The notes under the pieces were generated by a model. The model was not told the DNA's origin, searched no databases, and worked only from the letters and a program-made list of their open reading frames with translations. The position numbers were made by a program, and so were the translations under genes. Positions 39,405 through 51,190 of a DNA stretch of 64,000 nt are shown here, piece after piece. Position 1 is the first letter of the stretch. Every line of letters starts with the position of its first letter. This DNA comes from Evernia prunastri. Taxonomy: Eukaryota; Ascomycota; Lecanoromycetes; Lecanorales; Parmeliaceae. The DNA lies in NCBI GenBank assembly GCA_003184365.1, contig NKYR01000104.1, forward strand, positions 1 through 64,000, given 5' to 3'.

Positions 39405-40865
39405 AGCTTCCAGTATGGTAGTAGTGTTGGGCTGTGCTCTGAGAGGGCAACAGACTGCCTACGCGATGTTCAATAATATAAGCTGGTGAGGCTTGCGATG
39501 TGTATTAGTGGAGACCGGCTCCTGTGTCTATTCTATGAGAGTAAGAAAAAGGAAGAGAGAAGATTAAGAGATTCGTTGAGAATGAAGAGAGAAACGTGAC
39601 GTCGGAGGCTTCGTAAATCTGGAGAAAGAAAGAATGATAGGAGATGGAGAAGAGGTGAGGGCGATACTTATCCTCCGCGAACGCTGCCCATGACAGCATT
39701 GAAGATGAAACATGGCGAGAAGCTTCAAGAATCAATCTCTTGCTCTTACACATCTGAAACGTAAAACCAGTGGTCTGGGCAGACCATTAGGGCAGATAAA
39801 AAGGCCTTGGTGACCATTGAAACATGGCATGCTGGAAGAGAGTACGATGTCGCGCGTCACGCCGTCCAAAGAATAATAGTAAAGTACGATCTCATGCTAT
39901 TTCTGTTAGAAGACCGCGTCTCGCGGAGCCTTTCGTGTGGCGCCGCCCCTCATCCGGTTGGGTCATAAAATAGGCGTCAGTTGACGTGCTGTATTCAAAG
40001 AGTAGAGGTAGGATTGGGCATAGTTCAGTATTTAGCAGCGTGGAGCGCTATCCCAGTTTAGAAGTTTCGAATAGCCAGGCGCCGGCCAAATATAGGGAAA
40101 TGGAAGGTCTCTCAGAAGGTCGCGAAAGCAGGTCGCGAAGGTCGTGTTTTTTTTTGGTGTCTTTTTGACGCCCGTCGCCCGGTGATGGTGGCGCGTAAAA
40201 TCCGGTCAGGTAGACTCACGCGTTCATTGGATAAATGTTGCAGTAACCCTAAACCCGATTTGACACAACCCCTTAGCGCCTGATGCAAAGAACGAAAGAG
40301 TCATACTCATGAGGCAGGAACGATTGGCGTTCCATGTTGCAAACTCACAACACGCGGGGTCGGTCCTCAAGGATACATGAAACGTTTCCCCAACCATATA
40401 GAAGACGGTTTCAACCTTCTCCCTGATTCGGCTCCTCTTTCTCTTTGCTTTCTTGCCAGCGCATCCAGGCATCTAGCATCTAGCCCACTGAAGACTTCTG
40501 CTGGGGAATAATTAGCAGTTACCGTAGATGCAAACCAAGCACTGTGGTTCGGTTCAGTAATGGAGAGCAAACAAGCACCAAGACGATACCCTGGTCAGCG
40601 TCCGGCTACGAGCTATGCAGCTGTAGTGGGGCCATTCTCCATATGCAAGTGTGAAAATTATGCACCTCGATTGGATTACACATGCTTTTCATTGGAGTAC
40701 TTGGTAGGGATAGGGATGGGAGTGTTTGTCCTCCTCATTCTCACTTCTCCCTTCCGCTCACAAGGATTGTGCGTCCAACGCAGGCCAGAATGTGACTTGC
40801 GTGAAAACAGTCGATACGGGGCTCGTATCGGCTTCTTCCTCGATCAAGGTAGTCCCGTTTCCAGA
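39405..40865. other. Intergenic, nothing recognised
   Basis: This is 1.46 kb between the unknown protein and the oxidoreductase. Its rightmost 300 bp continues into a frame antisense to the oxidoreductase, which I rejected. A T9 tract sits at 40147-40155. No RNA gene or repeat is evident. Confidence 0.55.
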
Positions 40866-42544
40866 TCAATTTCCTTTCTTCCCCATTTTGTCCATCCACT
40901 TTTCTACATTAGCTGCCCACCAATGGGCCCAGTCAATGACTTTCTTCTCATTACGAGCTTCCTCGGCTGCAAAGACCATAGCATGGCTTCTGATAACATC
41001 ATCCAACGTGCATCCAATATGCACTGTCTGAGCTTCAGCCACACTCAGGTCCTGCGTGGCCACAGCCTGACACGCTTTCACAAATTGCTGCACCAGTCCT
41101 GCATCGCCTCCACCATGCCCTCCCCCAGCCTGATGAGGGTGATGATCTTGCGCATTTTTGGAAGCAAAATCATAGACTCGGATGGTCACGCTGTCGTACT
41201 CGATCTCCCCTTTGGTCCCATAGATTCGACCTCTTCTGTCGCACTGTTTCTCGGTCGAGGCTACCATATGGAACGTCGCATTCTTCGCGCCTCTCCCTTT
41301 GATGCGGGATCCCAATCCTTGGCTTCCGTTTGGTGCAATTGGCGTTTCTTCCCACGTCATGGTCACTACCTGGTCATCGCAGACACTGTTGTCCGCTTCC
41401 CAGACGCATCGGCCAAACCATCGCTCTCGATCGATTTCAGACTGTGGTGTGCTAGCGTTATAGTCCCTCGCTAACTCCGATTCCAGCATTCTCACGGCAG
41501 TATCTTTCTCGCCTTGTCCCATCAAGTCTTCGATTTCAGGAACAACAATGTTGACGGGCCATCCAGCTATGCCTTTCGCTAAGCGATCATCAACGTATAT
41601 CTTCTTGGCGCTATACAAACACTCAGGTTCAGCAGGACACGACAAACAATTGGTGGCTTTCCCTGCCAAGGCAGGCTTCCGTGATCTCTTGAAGTACAAG
41701 AGAGACCCCGAGGAAGACACCGTGGAGGGAAGATGAGGTGGATTAGCCGATGAGGCAGGTGGCGAGCAGAGCAACCACAGTAGCAGATCAATATCATGGC
41801 ACGACTTGGTGAGTAGAGAAGGACCCAATGACTCTTTACGCCAGTTGCCTCTGTCCTCTCGTCAGTCATTACTTGCCTTGCTGAGACACAATCTCACCTG
41901 ACGTAGGAATGAGAAAAATGCCAATAGCCCACAGGCTCGGTGTGCTCGATTGAAAGGACATCTCCAATGACTTCGTCTACCAAAAGCAATTGCCGAAGTA
42001 GCATATTGTGAGGACTGTAACGCAAAACGTGACCGATTGAAAAGATAGCGCTGGCAGGCTTACCCCCTGGAGGCTTTAGAGAACGATAAATTCTTAAGCA
42101 ATCCTGCAGATTAGTTGCCAGTGGTTTCTCGCTCATGATATGTAGACGTAAAGGTGCGAGAGTAGTGATGATCTCGGCATGCATCTCATCCAATACGCAA
42201 ACAAAAACACCATCAACACCTTCAAGCACAGGCTCCCCCTTTCGCTCCCTGTCCCGCCTGTCCAATTCGTAATCCAGGAATTCCTGCCAGGTCTCGAAAA
42301 CATCGCCACGTCTTGGCTCTGTGCTTCTTCTGGAGATGTACTTTCGCCAGAAGGATTGCCTCTTGCTGGCTATGGGCTCTGCGATGGCGCCAACGTGGGC
42401 GTTGATGGCATGATTCTCGGATATGGCAGTGGCATGTGCATTGCCCCGAGAGCCAGCGCCAATGATGAGGAAGCTTAATGGCCGACTTTCTTGATTCAAG
42501 TCGGGAGAGATACGGCGGTTGGAATGACGGTTAGAGAGAGCCAT
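40866..42544 (-). CDS. Gfo/Idh/MocA-family NAD(P)-dependent oxidoreductase
   Basis: Exons 42544-41898 and 41850-40866 give 543 residues. The Rossmann fold opens with LSFLIIGAGSRGNAHATAI, and the family EKP motif (MSEKPLATNLQDC) follows the second half of the fold. The 47-nt intron splits an Arg codon between HFSHSYV and GNWRKES, and the joined text leads into the conserved SCHDIDLLLWLL helix of the C-terminal alpha/beta domain. CLSCPAEPECLYSAKKIY is the Cys-rich block of the fungal StrI-like subgroup. Members oxidise or reduce sugars, inositols or related cyclitols; the substrate is not predictable. It shares a 306-bp divergent promoter with oligoribonuclease. Confidence 0.88.
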
Positions 42545-42850
42545 TGCACACTATGTAAGGATGCTGGGTAGGTAAGTCTTTAGGATTATTTTTATAGGAT
42601 CGAGGGTGGGTGAACAGATATACCTGGACATCCGAGCATTCTCCGGGGCTAGGGAATGTCTACGATATCTCTGTCACCCACCCACCCTCGCATGATTGGT
42701 GTCTTTCTTAGTTAATGGAGCAAAGGGGCTTGTTCTTTCCGTCCGAAGATTCCCTCTTCCTTTCACTGATTCAAGCGAAGTTTTGCCGGCGCGATCCGCT
42801 CCGAAACATTTCTCACGCGTGTTGCAGTTCGCGGAGAACCGTGAATAATA
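42545..42850. promoter_or_regulatory. Divergent promoter, oxidoreductase and oligoribonuclease
   Basis: The 306 bp between the two start codons contains an inverted pair, GAGGGTGGGTGA near 42603 and TCACCCACCCACCCTC near 42674, that could form a hairpin or bind a GC-box-type factor. No TATA box is evident. Confidence 0.5.
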
Positions 42851-43495
42851 ATGATTCCTTCCTTCTTGAGGTCCCGACTTCTACCAAAGACCCCAGCGTG
42901 GTTCCTGAGCCCAGCAAGACAGCAGAAAATGGCTAGGATGCGTTCTAATGATCCTTTGGTGTTCATCGACTGCGAGATGACAGGATTGGACCCGGAGAAA
43001 GAGACAATCATGTCCATAGCATGCTTCATCACAGATGCTCAGCTGGAGATCCAGGACGAGCAAGGCTGGGAGTCAATCATACACCACGACAAGTCTACTC
43101 TTGATCGAATGGACGAATGGTGCACCAACACACATGGAGGCTCAGGCTTGACGGCTGCTTGTGTCGCATCCACTACGACGGACGAACAGGCTGCCGAGGG
43201 TTTACTCGAATACGTCAAGAAATATGTCCCACAGGGACGCAGAGGCTTGCTAGCTGGCAACAGCGTACATTGCGACAAGACATTCCTCAGTAAGCCTCCT
43301 TACAATAGGATCACGGACTATCTGAGCTACCGGATATTGGATGTCAGTAGTCTGAAAGAGGCTGCGAGGAGATGGGCTCCCGAGGAAGTCTTGGTGGCTG
43401 TGCCGTCGAAGAAACTTCTACATCAGGCACGAGAGGATATCTTGGAAAGCATCGAGGAGGCCAAATACTATCGCGAAAGATGTTTCGCCAGGTGA
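42851..43495 (+). CDS. REX2: Oligoribonuclease (DEDDh 3'-5' exoribonuclease), REX2-like
   Basis: A single exon encodes 214 residues. The first 27 residues are basic and Ser/Leu-rich, fitting a mitochondrial presequence, and a second Met at 27 could give a cytosolic form. The DEDDh residues are visible: Asp40 and Glu42 in VFIDCEMTGLD, Asp142 in AGNSVHCDKTFL, and His191 with Asp196 in HQAREDI. The YLSYRILDVSSLKEAARRW block is typical of Orn/REXO2. The enzyme trims 2-5 nt RNA fragments to mononucleotides, mainly in mitochondria. The length equals that of the family. The phosphoglucomutase gene follows 265 bp downstream on the same strand. Confidence 0.94.
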   Translation: MIPSFLRSRLLPKTPAWFLSPARQQKMARMRSNDPLVFIDCEMTGLDPEKETIMSIACFITDAQLEIQDEQGWESIIHHDKSTLDRMDEWCTNTHGGSGLTAACVASTTTDEQAAEGLLEYVKKYVPQGRRGLLAGNSVHCDKTFLSKPPYNRITDYLSYRILDVSSLKEAARRWAPEEVLVAVPSKKLLHQAREDILESIEEAKYYRERCFAR

Positions 43496-43760
43496 TCATA
43501 TCACATTGCATATCTATGGCCGAATTGAGATAAAGATTGGCGCGTTCCTGACGGTTTTTGGTGATATTGACCCTTTTTCAGATGGTGGCTTCTATCGATC
43601 TTCGTTGGCCTGCGGCTAGCCGCCCCACCGCGCTTTCCCCCCACTTCAACAAATTTCCGTCTTTATTGACATACATACATCCAACGCACGCAGACCCATT
43701 GAAATTTCTCATTCTCCCTCCAAGCTACCTCAGATCACTACATTCCTACTATCCATCACA

Positions 43761-45588
43761 ATGAGTGTTCAGACAGTTTCATTGAAGCCTTTCACTGACC
43801 AGAAGCCTGGAACGTAAGTTGCCTTTCACAACAACAACAATAACAACAAACACACCGTCTCTAAAGCTAGCCGGTCCAGTCCAGCTTGGAAGTTAACTTC
43901 TTTATAGGTCAGGCCTCCGGAAGAAGGTTACTGTCTTCCAGCAACCCCATTACAGCGAGGCTTTCGTCACCAGTATCCTCCTCTCAATCCCCGAGGGCGC
44001 GGAAGGCAGCTTTCTCGTTATTGGAGGGGATGGGAGATTCTACAACCCAGAGGTGGTACAATTGATCGCTAAGATTGGAGCTGCATATGGAGTCAAGAAG
44101 ATCTTGGTCGGACAAGATGGCATACTGAGCACGCCTGCCGCCAGCCACGTTATCAGAAAACGAAAGGCTACCGGTGGAATCTTGCTCACTGCCAGTCACA
44201 ACCCCGGCGGTACTTCCTCCATTCTATTGTGTTTCTGGACTTCAACGAAGCACCGGCTGACATGTCACACAGGACCCAAAGCTGACTTCGGTATCAAGTA
44301 CAACCTGAAAAACGGAGCCCCGGCACCTGAATCAGTCACAAATAAGATCTTCGCTACCTCCAAATCCCTCACCGAATACAAGATTGCCGACATTCCCACT
44401 GTTGACATATCAAAGATCGGAACAGAGACGTACGGACCGCTGGAGGTTGAGGTCATCGATTCAACAGCCGACTATGTCGAAATGCTGAAGGACATCTTCG
44501 ACTTCCCTCTCATCAAGTCATTCCTGGAAAGCCACAAAGACTTCAAGACACTATTCGACGCTTTGAATGGTGTGACTGGGCCTTATGGTGTCGCAATCTT
44601 TGAGAAAGAGCTAGGACTGCCCAGCAGCAGCACTCAAAACTGCGTGCCCTCCCCAGACTTTGGCGGTGGTCACCCAGATCCCAACTTAGTATATGCTCAC
44701 TCTCTCGTCGAGGCTGTTGACAAGCACAATATTCAATTCGGTGCGGCTAGCGATGGAGACGGCGATCGCAACATGATCTACGGCGCCAATGCCTTTGTAT
44801 CTCCCGGAGATAGTTTGGCCATCATTGCTCACTACGCTAAGCTAATCCCTTACTTCCAAAAACAGGGAGTCTATGGTCTTGCCCGGAGTATGCCCACGTC
44901 TGGAGCTATCGATCTCGTGGCCAAGAAACAAGGTTTGCAGAATTACGAAGTCCCCACTGGATGGAAATTCTTCTGCAACTTGTTCGACACCAAGAAGATG
45001 TCGATTTGCGGTGAGGAGAGTTTCGGCACAGGGAGCAATCACATTCGTGAGAAGGATGGTCTGTGGGCTGTCGTGGCTTGGTTGAATATCATCGCCGGTG
45101 TTGCAAAGGAGAAGCCTGGCGAGACACCTAGCATCGCCTCCATTCAGCACGAATTCTGGGGGATTTATGGCCGGACATTCTTCACTCGTTACGATTATGA
45201 GGGGGTTGACAGTGACGGAGCGAACAAGGTCGTTGCGAATCTCACTGAGCTCATCACCACGAAGAAATCCGAATTCGTTGGATCAAGCATCCAAGGACGC
45301 AAAGTTCTCGAGGCGGACGATTTCTCGTACACTGATCTGGATGGTAGTGTCAGCAAGAACCAGGGCATCTTTGTCAAGTTTGACGATGGCAGTAGGATCG
45401 TCGTCAGATTGTCCGGAACCGGCAGCAGCGGTGCCACCATTCGCCTATACGTCGAGAGACATGAGGGCGACTCGTCCAAGTTCAAGCTGGACGCTCAGGA
45501 CTACCTGAAGGACAATATCCAACTCGCCATCAACCTGTTGAAGCTGAAGGAGTACGTCAACCGGGAAGAGCCCGACGTCAAGACATGA
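43761..45588 (+). CDS. Phosphoglucomutase (alpha-D-glucose 1,6-phosphomutase)
   Basis: Exons 43761-43813, 43908-44209 and 44273-45588 give 556 residues, the family length. The catalytic phosphoserine is Ser114 in LTASHNPGG, with the GG split by intron two. The metal loop is SDGDGDRNM, the sugar-specificity loop GEESFG and the phosphate-binding C-terminal loop RLSGTGSSGATIRLY. The enzyme interconverts glucose-1-phosphate and glucose-6-phosphate in the cytosol, linking glycolysis with glycogen, trehalose and cell-wall precursors. Intron two (44210-44272) has an atypical donor GTACTT, is 63 nt and in frame, and lacks a stop. Its removal is certain because SHNPGG-PKADFGIKYN is contiguous in all homologues. 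Confidence 0.97.
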
Positions 45589-46534
45589 GTTACTTGGGCG
45601 TGCGGGGTGCTATTGCTGGAAAAGAGACGTGTTCATAGATTTCGCCTCCTCGGCGTCATGTTGAGCTTTTAGTATCAAAAAAGGTATCAAGCAGTACATG
45701 AAAGAACGGTTGATGCTGTACAAACCGAGCGACATCATTTGGCTCGTGAAGATCCACATTCTTGTTTGGTGATGTATCTTCAAAAGCTGACATTTATTCT
45801 CCGTCTAGCGGTACCCTCTGATGGCATCTAGACCTGTCTCCTTCTTCCTCTCTACTCTACCTCAAACATGAATGAGATCTCTCAGCACTGTGAAATTTGA
45901 GTTCTTGATCTACAGGCTTGTTACGGAGTATATTGACATAATTTGTGTCTCGCCAGTCGCCCCCCCCTCCCCCCCCCCTTCTCTCCTCGCCCCTTTTCCC
46001 CCCAAAAGGAGACCCGGCTTCAACGACAGCCGAGGCACACTGTGAGAGAACTGACCGGCCTTGGGGAAGGGAAGAGAGGGAGAGATAGAGGGAGCAGAGA
46101 GAATGTTAGTCCGAGATGGGACAAGGTCGACCGAGGGGATGGGATGAAGACCGAGGATCATAGAGCGGGTTTACTGGGTACTCGATCGGGATCATTTTGT
46201 GCCTCAGACATCAGGGGAACTTGTATCAATAATTCTTTGAGCTTTTCACTTTCTTAGCCACCTGCCTGTTCTGGTAGATGCTAGAGTAAGGTGATTTATC
46301 TACTCGGAGATATACTTTTGAAATCAAGCTTTCCTGGTTGGCTTTGATGTTTGCTGCGAGTCCTAAAGTATTCCGGTGACGACGCACAAGCGCTGCGCCT
46401 GCCGCGTTTGTTTGGCAAGTTTGCCCCTCCTTGGCTGTTCAAAATGTGTCTTGACCGAAGCTTCCAATTTCTTCTTACAACCCCCTGTCTCTCGTTAACT
46501 CACACGTAGCCATTTTCAATTCCTCTTATCCACC
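45589..46534. other. Intergenic between phosphoglucomutase and oxysterol-binding protein
   Basis: No gene is supported. A C-rich homopolymer-like segment lies at 45960-46005. I see no TATA box close to the next ATG. Confidence 0.6.
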
Positions 46535-47890
46535 ATGTCTAGCTCTTCCAAAGGCGAAGGTGAGGGTGTTGCACCTCAAAACAAGGGCTCCTGGTCAACA
46601 TTCTTGAAAGTAGGCAACTTCTCAACCACGGAGCCTTGCAGCCTCGCTGACCGTATTGTCCAGTCGATCGCTTCGTTCAACGGTGATCTCTCGTCCTTGA
46701 CCGCTCCCCCGTTCATCCTAGGCACCACATCCCTCACCGAGTTCTCGGCATACTGGACCGAACACCCATCAATCTTCGTCGCGCCAGCCTCGGAGCCAGA
46801 CCCGGCGAAACGAGCCTTGCTGGTGCTCAAGTGGTTCCTCACCACGCTGAAGCAGTCGTACAGCAGTCGGAACGACAAGTTTGGGTCGGAAAAGAAGCCG
46901 TTGAATCCGTTTCTGGGAGAGCTGTTCCTGGGGAAATGGGAAGATGCTGCGGGGACGACGCAATTGGTGTCGGAGCAAGTCAGGTACGCAGTACCCAGGC
47001 GCCGGTATAAGGTCTGATTGCTGATGTCGTTCAAGCCATCATCCACCAGTAACGGCCTACTGCATCAAAAATGACAAGCATGGCGTTCAGGTATGCCCTT
47101 CTTGCTCTGCCAACCTGAATCTCCTAATGTATGCTTTTTCCAGCTTCAAGGCTACAATGCGCAAAAGGCATCCTTCTCCCGCACGATCCAAGTCAAACAA
47201 ATCGGTCACGCCCTTTACACCCTCAAATCCCACAACGAAACCTACCTCATCACCCTCCCAGCTCTCCACATCGAAGGTCTCATCTATGGCAAACCATTCG
47301 TCGAATTAAACAACTGCACTTATATCTCTTCTTCTTCCGGCTACATGGCTAAGATAGATTACTCTGGCAAAGGCTGGGTTTCCGGCAAGAAGAACTCCTT
47401 CACAGCTGTCCTCTACCCGACAGGTAAAGAGAAGGACATCTTATACACTATCGAAGGCCAATGGACCGATTGCTTCACCATCAAGGCTGGTGGTGGTAGT
47501 GGTTTAAAGAAAGCCGATCCAATTGAAACGTACAATGCCAAAACCACGAAAACAACACCACTGCAGGTTGCCCCGATCGAACAGCAAGAGCCATTGGAGT
47601 CCAATAGAGCGTGGCAGAAAGTAGCGGAAGGAATAATGAAGAGTGATATGGACGTTGTACACAATGAGAAGTCGAAGATCGAAAATTCGCAAAGAGAGTT
47701 GCGGAGAAAAGAGCAGGCCGAGGGGCGAGAATGGCAGAGGAGGTTCTTCAAGCGATCGTCACCCCCGGATCCGTTATTTGAGAGGTTGGCAAAGCCCATA
47801 CCGGGTGAGAAGATCGAAGCCGAAAAGACAGGGGGCGTGTGGAGGTTCGACGAGTCAAAAGCGCAGGAGGGTGCTAAAGAGTCAACTTAG
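46535..47890 (+). CDS. Oxysterol-binding protein, short OSH4/Kes1 type
   Basis: Exons 46535-46983, 47036-47090 and 47144-47890 give 416 residues, the size of the short lipid-binding-only OSH proteins. The family fingerprint EQVSHHPP spans residues 147-154 and is rebuilt exactly by the first splice. Upstream is the lid-like N-terminus and LNPFLGELFLGKW. Downstream are GKPFVELNNCTYISSSSGY and GQWTDCFTI, and the C-terminal EKIEAEKTGGVWRFDES tail. No PH, ankyrin or FFAT segment is present. Such proteins exchange sterol and PI4P between Golgi and ER membranes. The 3' region contains a near-identical ATGGCAA(C/T)CATGAGGCT pair at about 47919 and 47949. Confidence 0.95.
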
Positions 47891-49059
47891 TATCCTAAAT
47901 CTCTTCCCTGTAGCAAACAATGGCAACCATGAGGCTGAATCACGCAAATGGCAATCATGAGGCTATACAGAAAGTCGATACGTGGTTGCGTCTACCTAAC
48001 GCCAGGGCTCTGAGTCCAATAGAGGCCTGAAAAGGCATATCCTCGTAACCCCAGCGCTAGACTAACTCCCATGCTTCTAGCAGCATAGACCTGGAGTGAA
48101 AAACGAAGCTATATACATGCAACAGGCGTGGGCGGGCGGGACGAAAGAATGCTATGACTCTGAAAGAGATCAATTCGAATGAAGAGTCATATGCAGATAG
48201 AAGCCAGCTACTTATGCTGCTTCCTAATGAGCTACCTCCCCTGTAGAGGACACGTATTCCAACATTCCAACCAAGGCCTGAAACGATATAAGCGATATTA
48301 AGGCCTACTAACCCCCTGTCATGCAGGCGTGAGCAGGCTGCTAATCGTGAGCTGTGAAAAGTAGCTCACGCGCAGGAACGGATACGGAGCGCCTGGAGTT
48401 GGCTTTAGTTTCGGGAAGGCATACTATATGGAACGTGGCCGGTCGCTAGGACGCATTATTACACTGATAGCATGATGAGGTGAGCCTTTGAGCTTCTACA
48501 CGGGTTGGGTAGACGAGTGTACGATCAGAGTCGAGTAAAGGAAGCCGAAGACGAATCGTCGAGATGATGTCTACTGCTTCATACCCTCTCTCCTTACCAT
48601 ATCCAAACCCTTCGCTTATAAGTTATATCCTTTTCTATCGGATACAGTAACGGCGAAGATGACACTCGTCGCTTGCTTCTCCTTAACTCGTCTTGTCGTC
48701 ATTTTTTGTTCGCTGGCTCTGAGGACTATAATATGATAAGATATGTGGTAAGGTGCAACACGGTACGGTACGATATAGCATTGATTAGGTTCAGTGCCAT
48801 TGGGTCCAGGAGGCCTTTTTCGATCCTGGTGGATTCAGTCGATGTATAGTCGAATTTAGTCTGGTTCAGGTCAGTCCACTCCAGTCCAATACACGTATAG
48901 TCCAGTTCAATCGAGTTCAGTCTAGTCCAGTCCAGTCCCGTCCAGTCCACAGAGGTTTCTCCTCGCTATTTAAGCGATGGGTCAGCTAGGCTTCGCCTCA
49001 AGACTTTCTAACTTCCACAATCCTATCTACGTTCAGCATCGTCGCACAAACACTGTCAT
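47891..49059. other. Start of gene-poor block; includes possible relic promoter
   Basis: No gene is supported from 47891 to about 48960. The part 48960-49059 has the look of a promoter and leader: CTATTTAAGC at 48966-48975, a pyrimidine-containing leader, then AAAATGGACTGA at 49060, where the ATG is followed at once by a stop. Confidence 0.5.
48830..48950. repeat. Degenerate TCCAG/TTCAG pentanucleotide satellite, left copy
   Basis: The plus strand is built from variants of CAGTCCAGTT, such as TCCAGTCCAGTCC and GTTCAGTCTAG. It matches in style the larger array at 51574-51815, on the other side of the decayed gene. Confidence 0.75.
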
Positions 49060-50752
49060 CAAAATGGACTGAGTGGCTTGACGCGTCCGCAAATTTCGAA
49101 TTTATCAGAGTCAGACTTGTCCGACGAATTTGTAGGTGAATACCTTACTGACAGAGCCCTTACTCCGTACTAAATCCGATAGAGCCGTTACCGCGAGTCC
49201 TCAATCGAGTAAAGCGCCATTCGACGATAATCGTCTAGGGAACGCGCGATTCCAATTTTTTACCATATGTTCTCTACACGCGTCTCCACACGTCTTTAAT
49301 ACTTTCTTCTATCTCCCTCTGTGCTATCGCCTAAAAGCGATATCTTCTAAGTGTCTTCAATTGAATGATATCATAGTGCGTTATGCGAAGATTGACTTGT
49401 TCGCAACATTACGGGGTGCATCTTTATTTTTGGGATCATCCTAGGTCACAGTCATGGAAATATAAAGATTTTGCTTCAAATCTTGACGCCGAGAACGGAT
49501 CAGGTCGATCACAAGATAGGTACAAGAGTCTTTTAAACATTTCACGTTCTTGCGACCACGGGTGCTTCAACGAGATCTGTCGAAAATCAGCAACAAATTA
49601 TCTTGCTTCATTTGATACGAGAGTATATACTCTTTTCATCTCTTTTGATTTTTAGCAATTTGTTTTCAATTCACTGCAGCTAGAAAAATAACTTCTTATT
49701 GAGAGGTTTTTCTCGACCGCTTCGGTTGGGTAGCCTAACGTACTCTGAGCCGCTTCGGTGTACAGATGCCTCAGGAGAACACATATGGCCGAGGGCAATA
49801 TATTCTAGGAGGAGGTTTTTCTCGACCGCTTCGGTTGAGTGACCTAACGTACTCTGAGCCGCTTCGGTGTACAGATGCCCTCCTAGATAATTAATTATCT
49901 TTGATAACGATTTGCTAAATACTCTCAGGCTAAGAGGATCATGAATGTTCGAAAGGGAGACACGGCTCGCAATGGAACATCGCTCGCAACATATTATAAC
50001 ACCTTTCATGAAGATCAAACAGATTTGCATTTTGGTGATCGATCAGACGACCTAGTTTCTAGCCGATTAGTATCAACAACTGTACGCGACTCGCAGAGCG
50101 ATAGCAGTGTTAATGAGTTGAACGCATCACTATACGATAATACTTTCCGTAGAGAATAAAAAGGCTTACAATTTGGGAATAGATCAAGCGGCCCATTTTC
50201 CAACCCGTCAATATCAAAATCCATGGGTGACTCGCAGATAAATGGCAGTGTCGATGAATTGAATGCACCAGAACAAGAGCATGGGTTTGGCACCCGAATT
50301 TTTCCTGTACCGACGCAACCCGGAAGCGAAAGAGAAAAAGCGTCGAAGAGAATGATGTTGAATCTACAGATGACGATCAGAGTACTTTTCGAAAGCCTCC
50401 ACCAGATAGTCCGCATAAAGCGATGAAGAATCAACACAAGCTCCTGCTTCCGTCATCTAACCGTTATGCTGAAGACATCATATATCAGTATTGCAAGGCA
50501 GCGGATGCGGAGACGGCTTTCAAATCGTTATGCGGGCATTGAATTCTCGACCTGGATTGGGTCGCGAAGAGTAAGGTCTTAAGGGATGCAGAGCTTGAGG
50601 ATCTCTCCAAAATGGCAGTCGACGCTCTACCCGACCTTCCGGAAGGCTACGACTACATTTTCGACAGCTTCGATATGATGGACATCAAAGTATTTGAAAT
50701 CGCGCTCGGCAAGCTGGCTACGGATCAGCTTCACCCTGATGAGAGCTCTTAG
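49060..50752 (+). pseudogene. Decayed protein-coding gene with internal 47-codon repeats
   Basis: Successive plus-strand frames look coding but are broken. At 49070-49130 the frames read TEWLDASANFEF and then SESDLSDEFVGEYLTDRALT. A frame at 49941-50426 has a TAA at 50157. Another frame runs from about 50240 to 50535 (KRKRKSVEENDVESTDDD, PPPDSPHKAMKNQ) to a TGA near 50536, and the same frame then continues as ILDLDWVAKSKVLRDAELED ... to TAG near 50750. Two segments starting at 50022 and 50163, 141 nt (47 codons) apart, encode related text: DLHFGDRSDD ... SVNELNA and GLQFGNRSSG ... SVDELNA. Differences are mostly at third positions or conservative, which argues that the repeats once encoded protein. 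At least two frameshifts and two stops are needed. The family is not recognised. Confidence 0.5.
49703..49879. repeat. 68-bp direct repeat, two copies 109 bp apart
   Basis: GAGGTTTTTCTCGACCGCTT at 49703 and again at 49812 each begin a 68-bp unit ending TACAGATGCC, with about three mismatches. The second copy is bracketed by TCTAGGAGG (49804-49812) and CCTCCTAGA (49879-49887), an inverted repeat. Each unit also contains CCGCTTCGGT twice. Confidence 0.85.
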
Positions 50753-50900
50753 GAACATAGTCGATCAACGGCAAACGGGATGGACCAAGCTACAAGAATC
50801 TTCTTAGTGACTTCCGCTCTCCCGTAAGTATTCAATTTAGTAAATTTTCAATTTCACGGCGGCCACCCCACTTCAACTGAACCTATATCTTCATTATGGG

Positions 50901-51190
50901 AGGTGTCTTCTGGCCTATCAGGTCAGAGCGCCTTACGCGTTCTGAAACCCATCAGGTTCCATTCACCCCATAAGGAGATCCGGTTGAAGAGACTTCATCT
51001 TGATGGGAGGCTTCTTCTGGCCCATCAGGTCAAAGCGCCTTACGTGTTCTGGAGCCTATCAGCTTTCATTCACCCCACAGGAGCTCTTAGTCGCAAGATT
51101 TTCATCTTCATGAGAGGCTTCTTCTGGCCCATCAGGTCAGAGAGCCTTACGTGTTCTGAAGCCCATCAGATTCCATTCACCTCATGAAGA
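50901..51190. repeat. 107-bp minisatellite, about 2.7 units
   Basis: Units start at 50901, 51008 and 51115, exactly 107 bp apart, each with AGG(T/C)(G/T)TCTTCTGGCC(T/C)ATCAGGTCA, then CCTTACG(C/T)GTTCTG and CCATTCACC-like text. The units are about 80-85 percent alike. The period is not a multiple of three, so it is not a coding repeat. Confidence 0.88.

Noticed and set aside
40240..40260. AACCCTAAACCC resembling telomeric repeat
   Set aside because: Only one and a half units; no array and no other telomeric context.
40560..41474. A 304-residue plus-strand open frame
   Set aside because: It lies antisense to exon two of the Gfo/Idh/MocA gene, has no domain, and the opposite strand carries clear family motifs and a valid intron.
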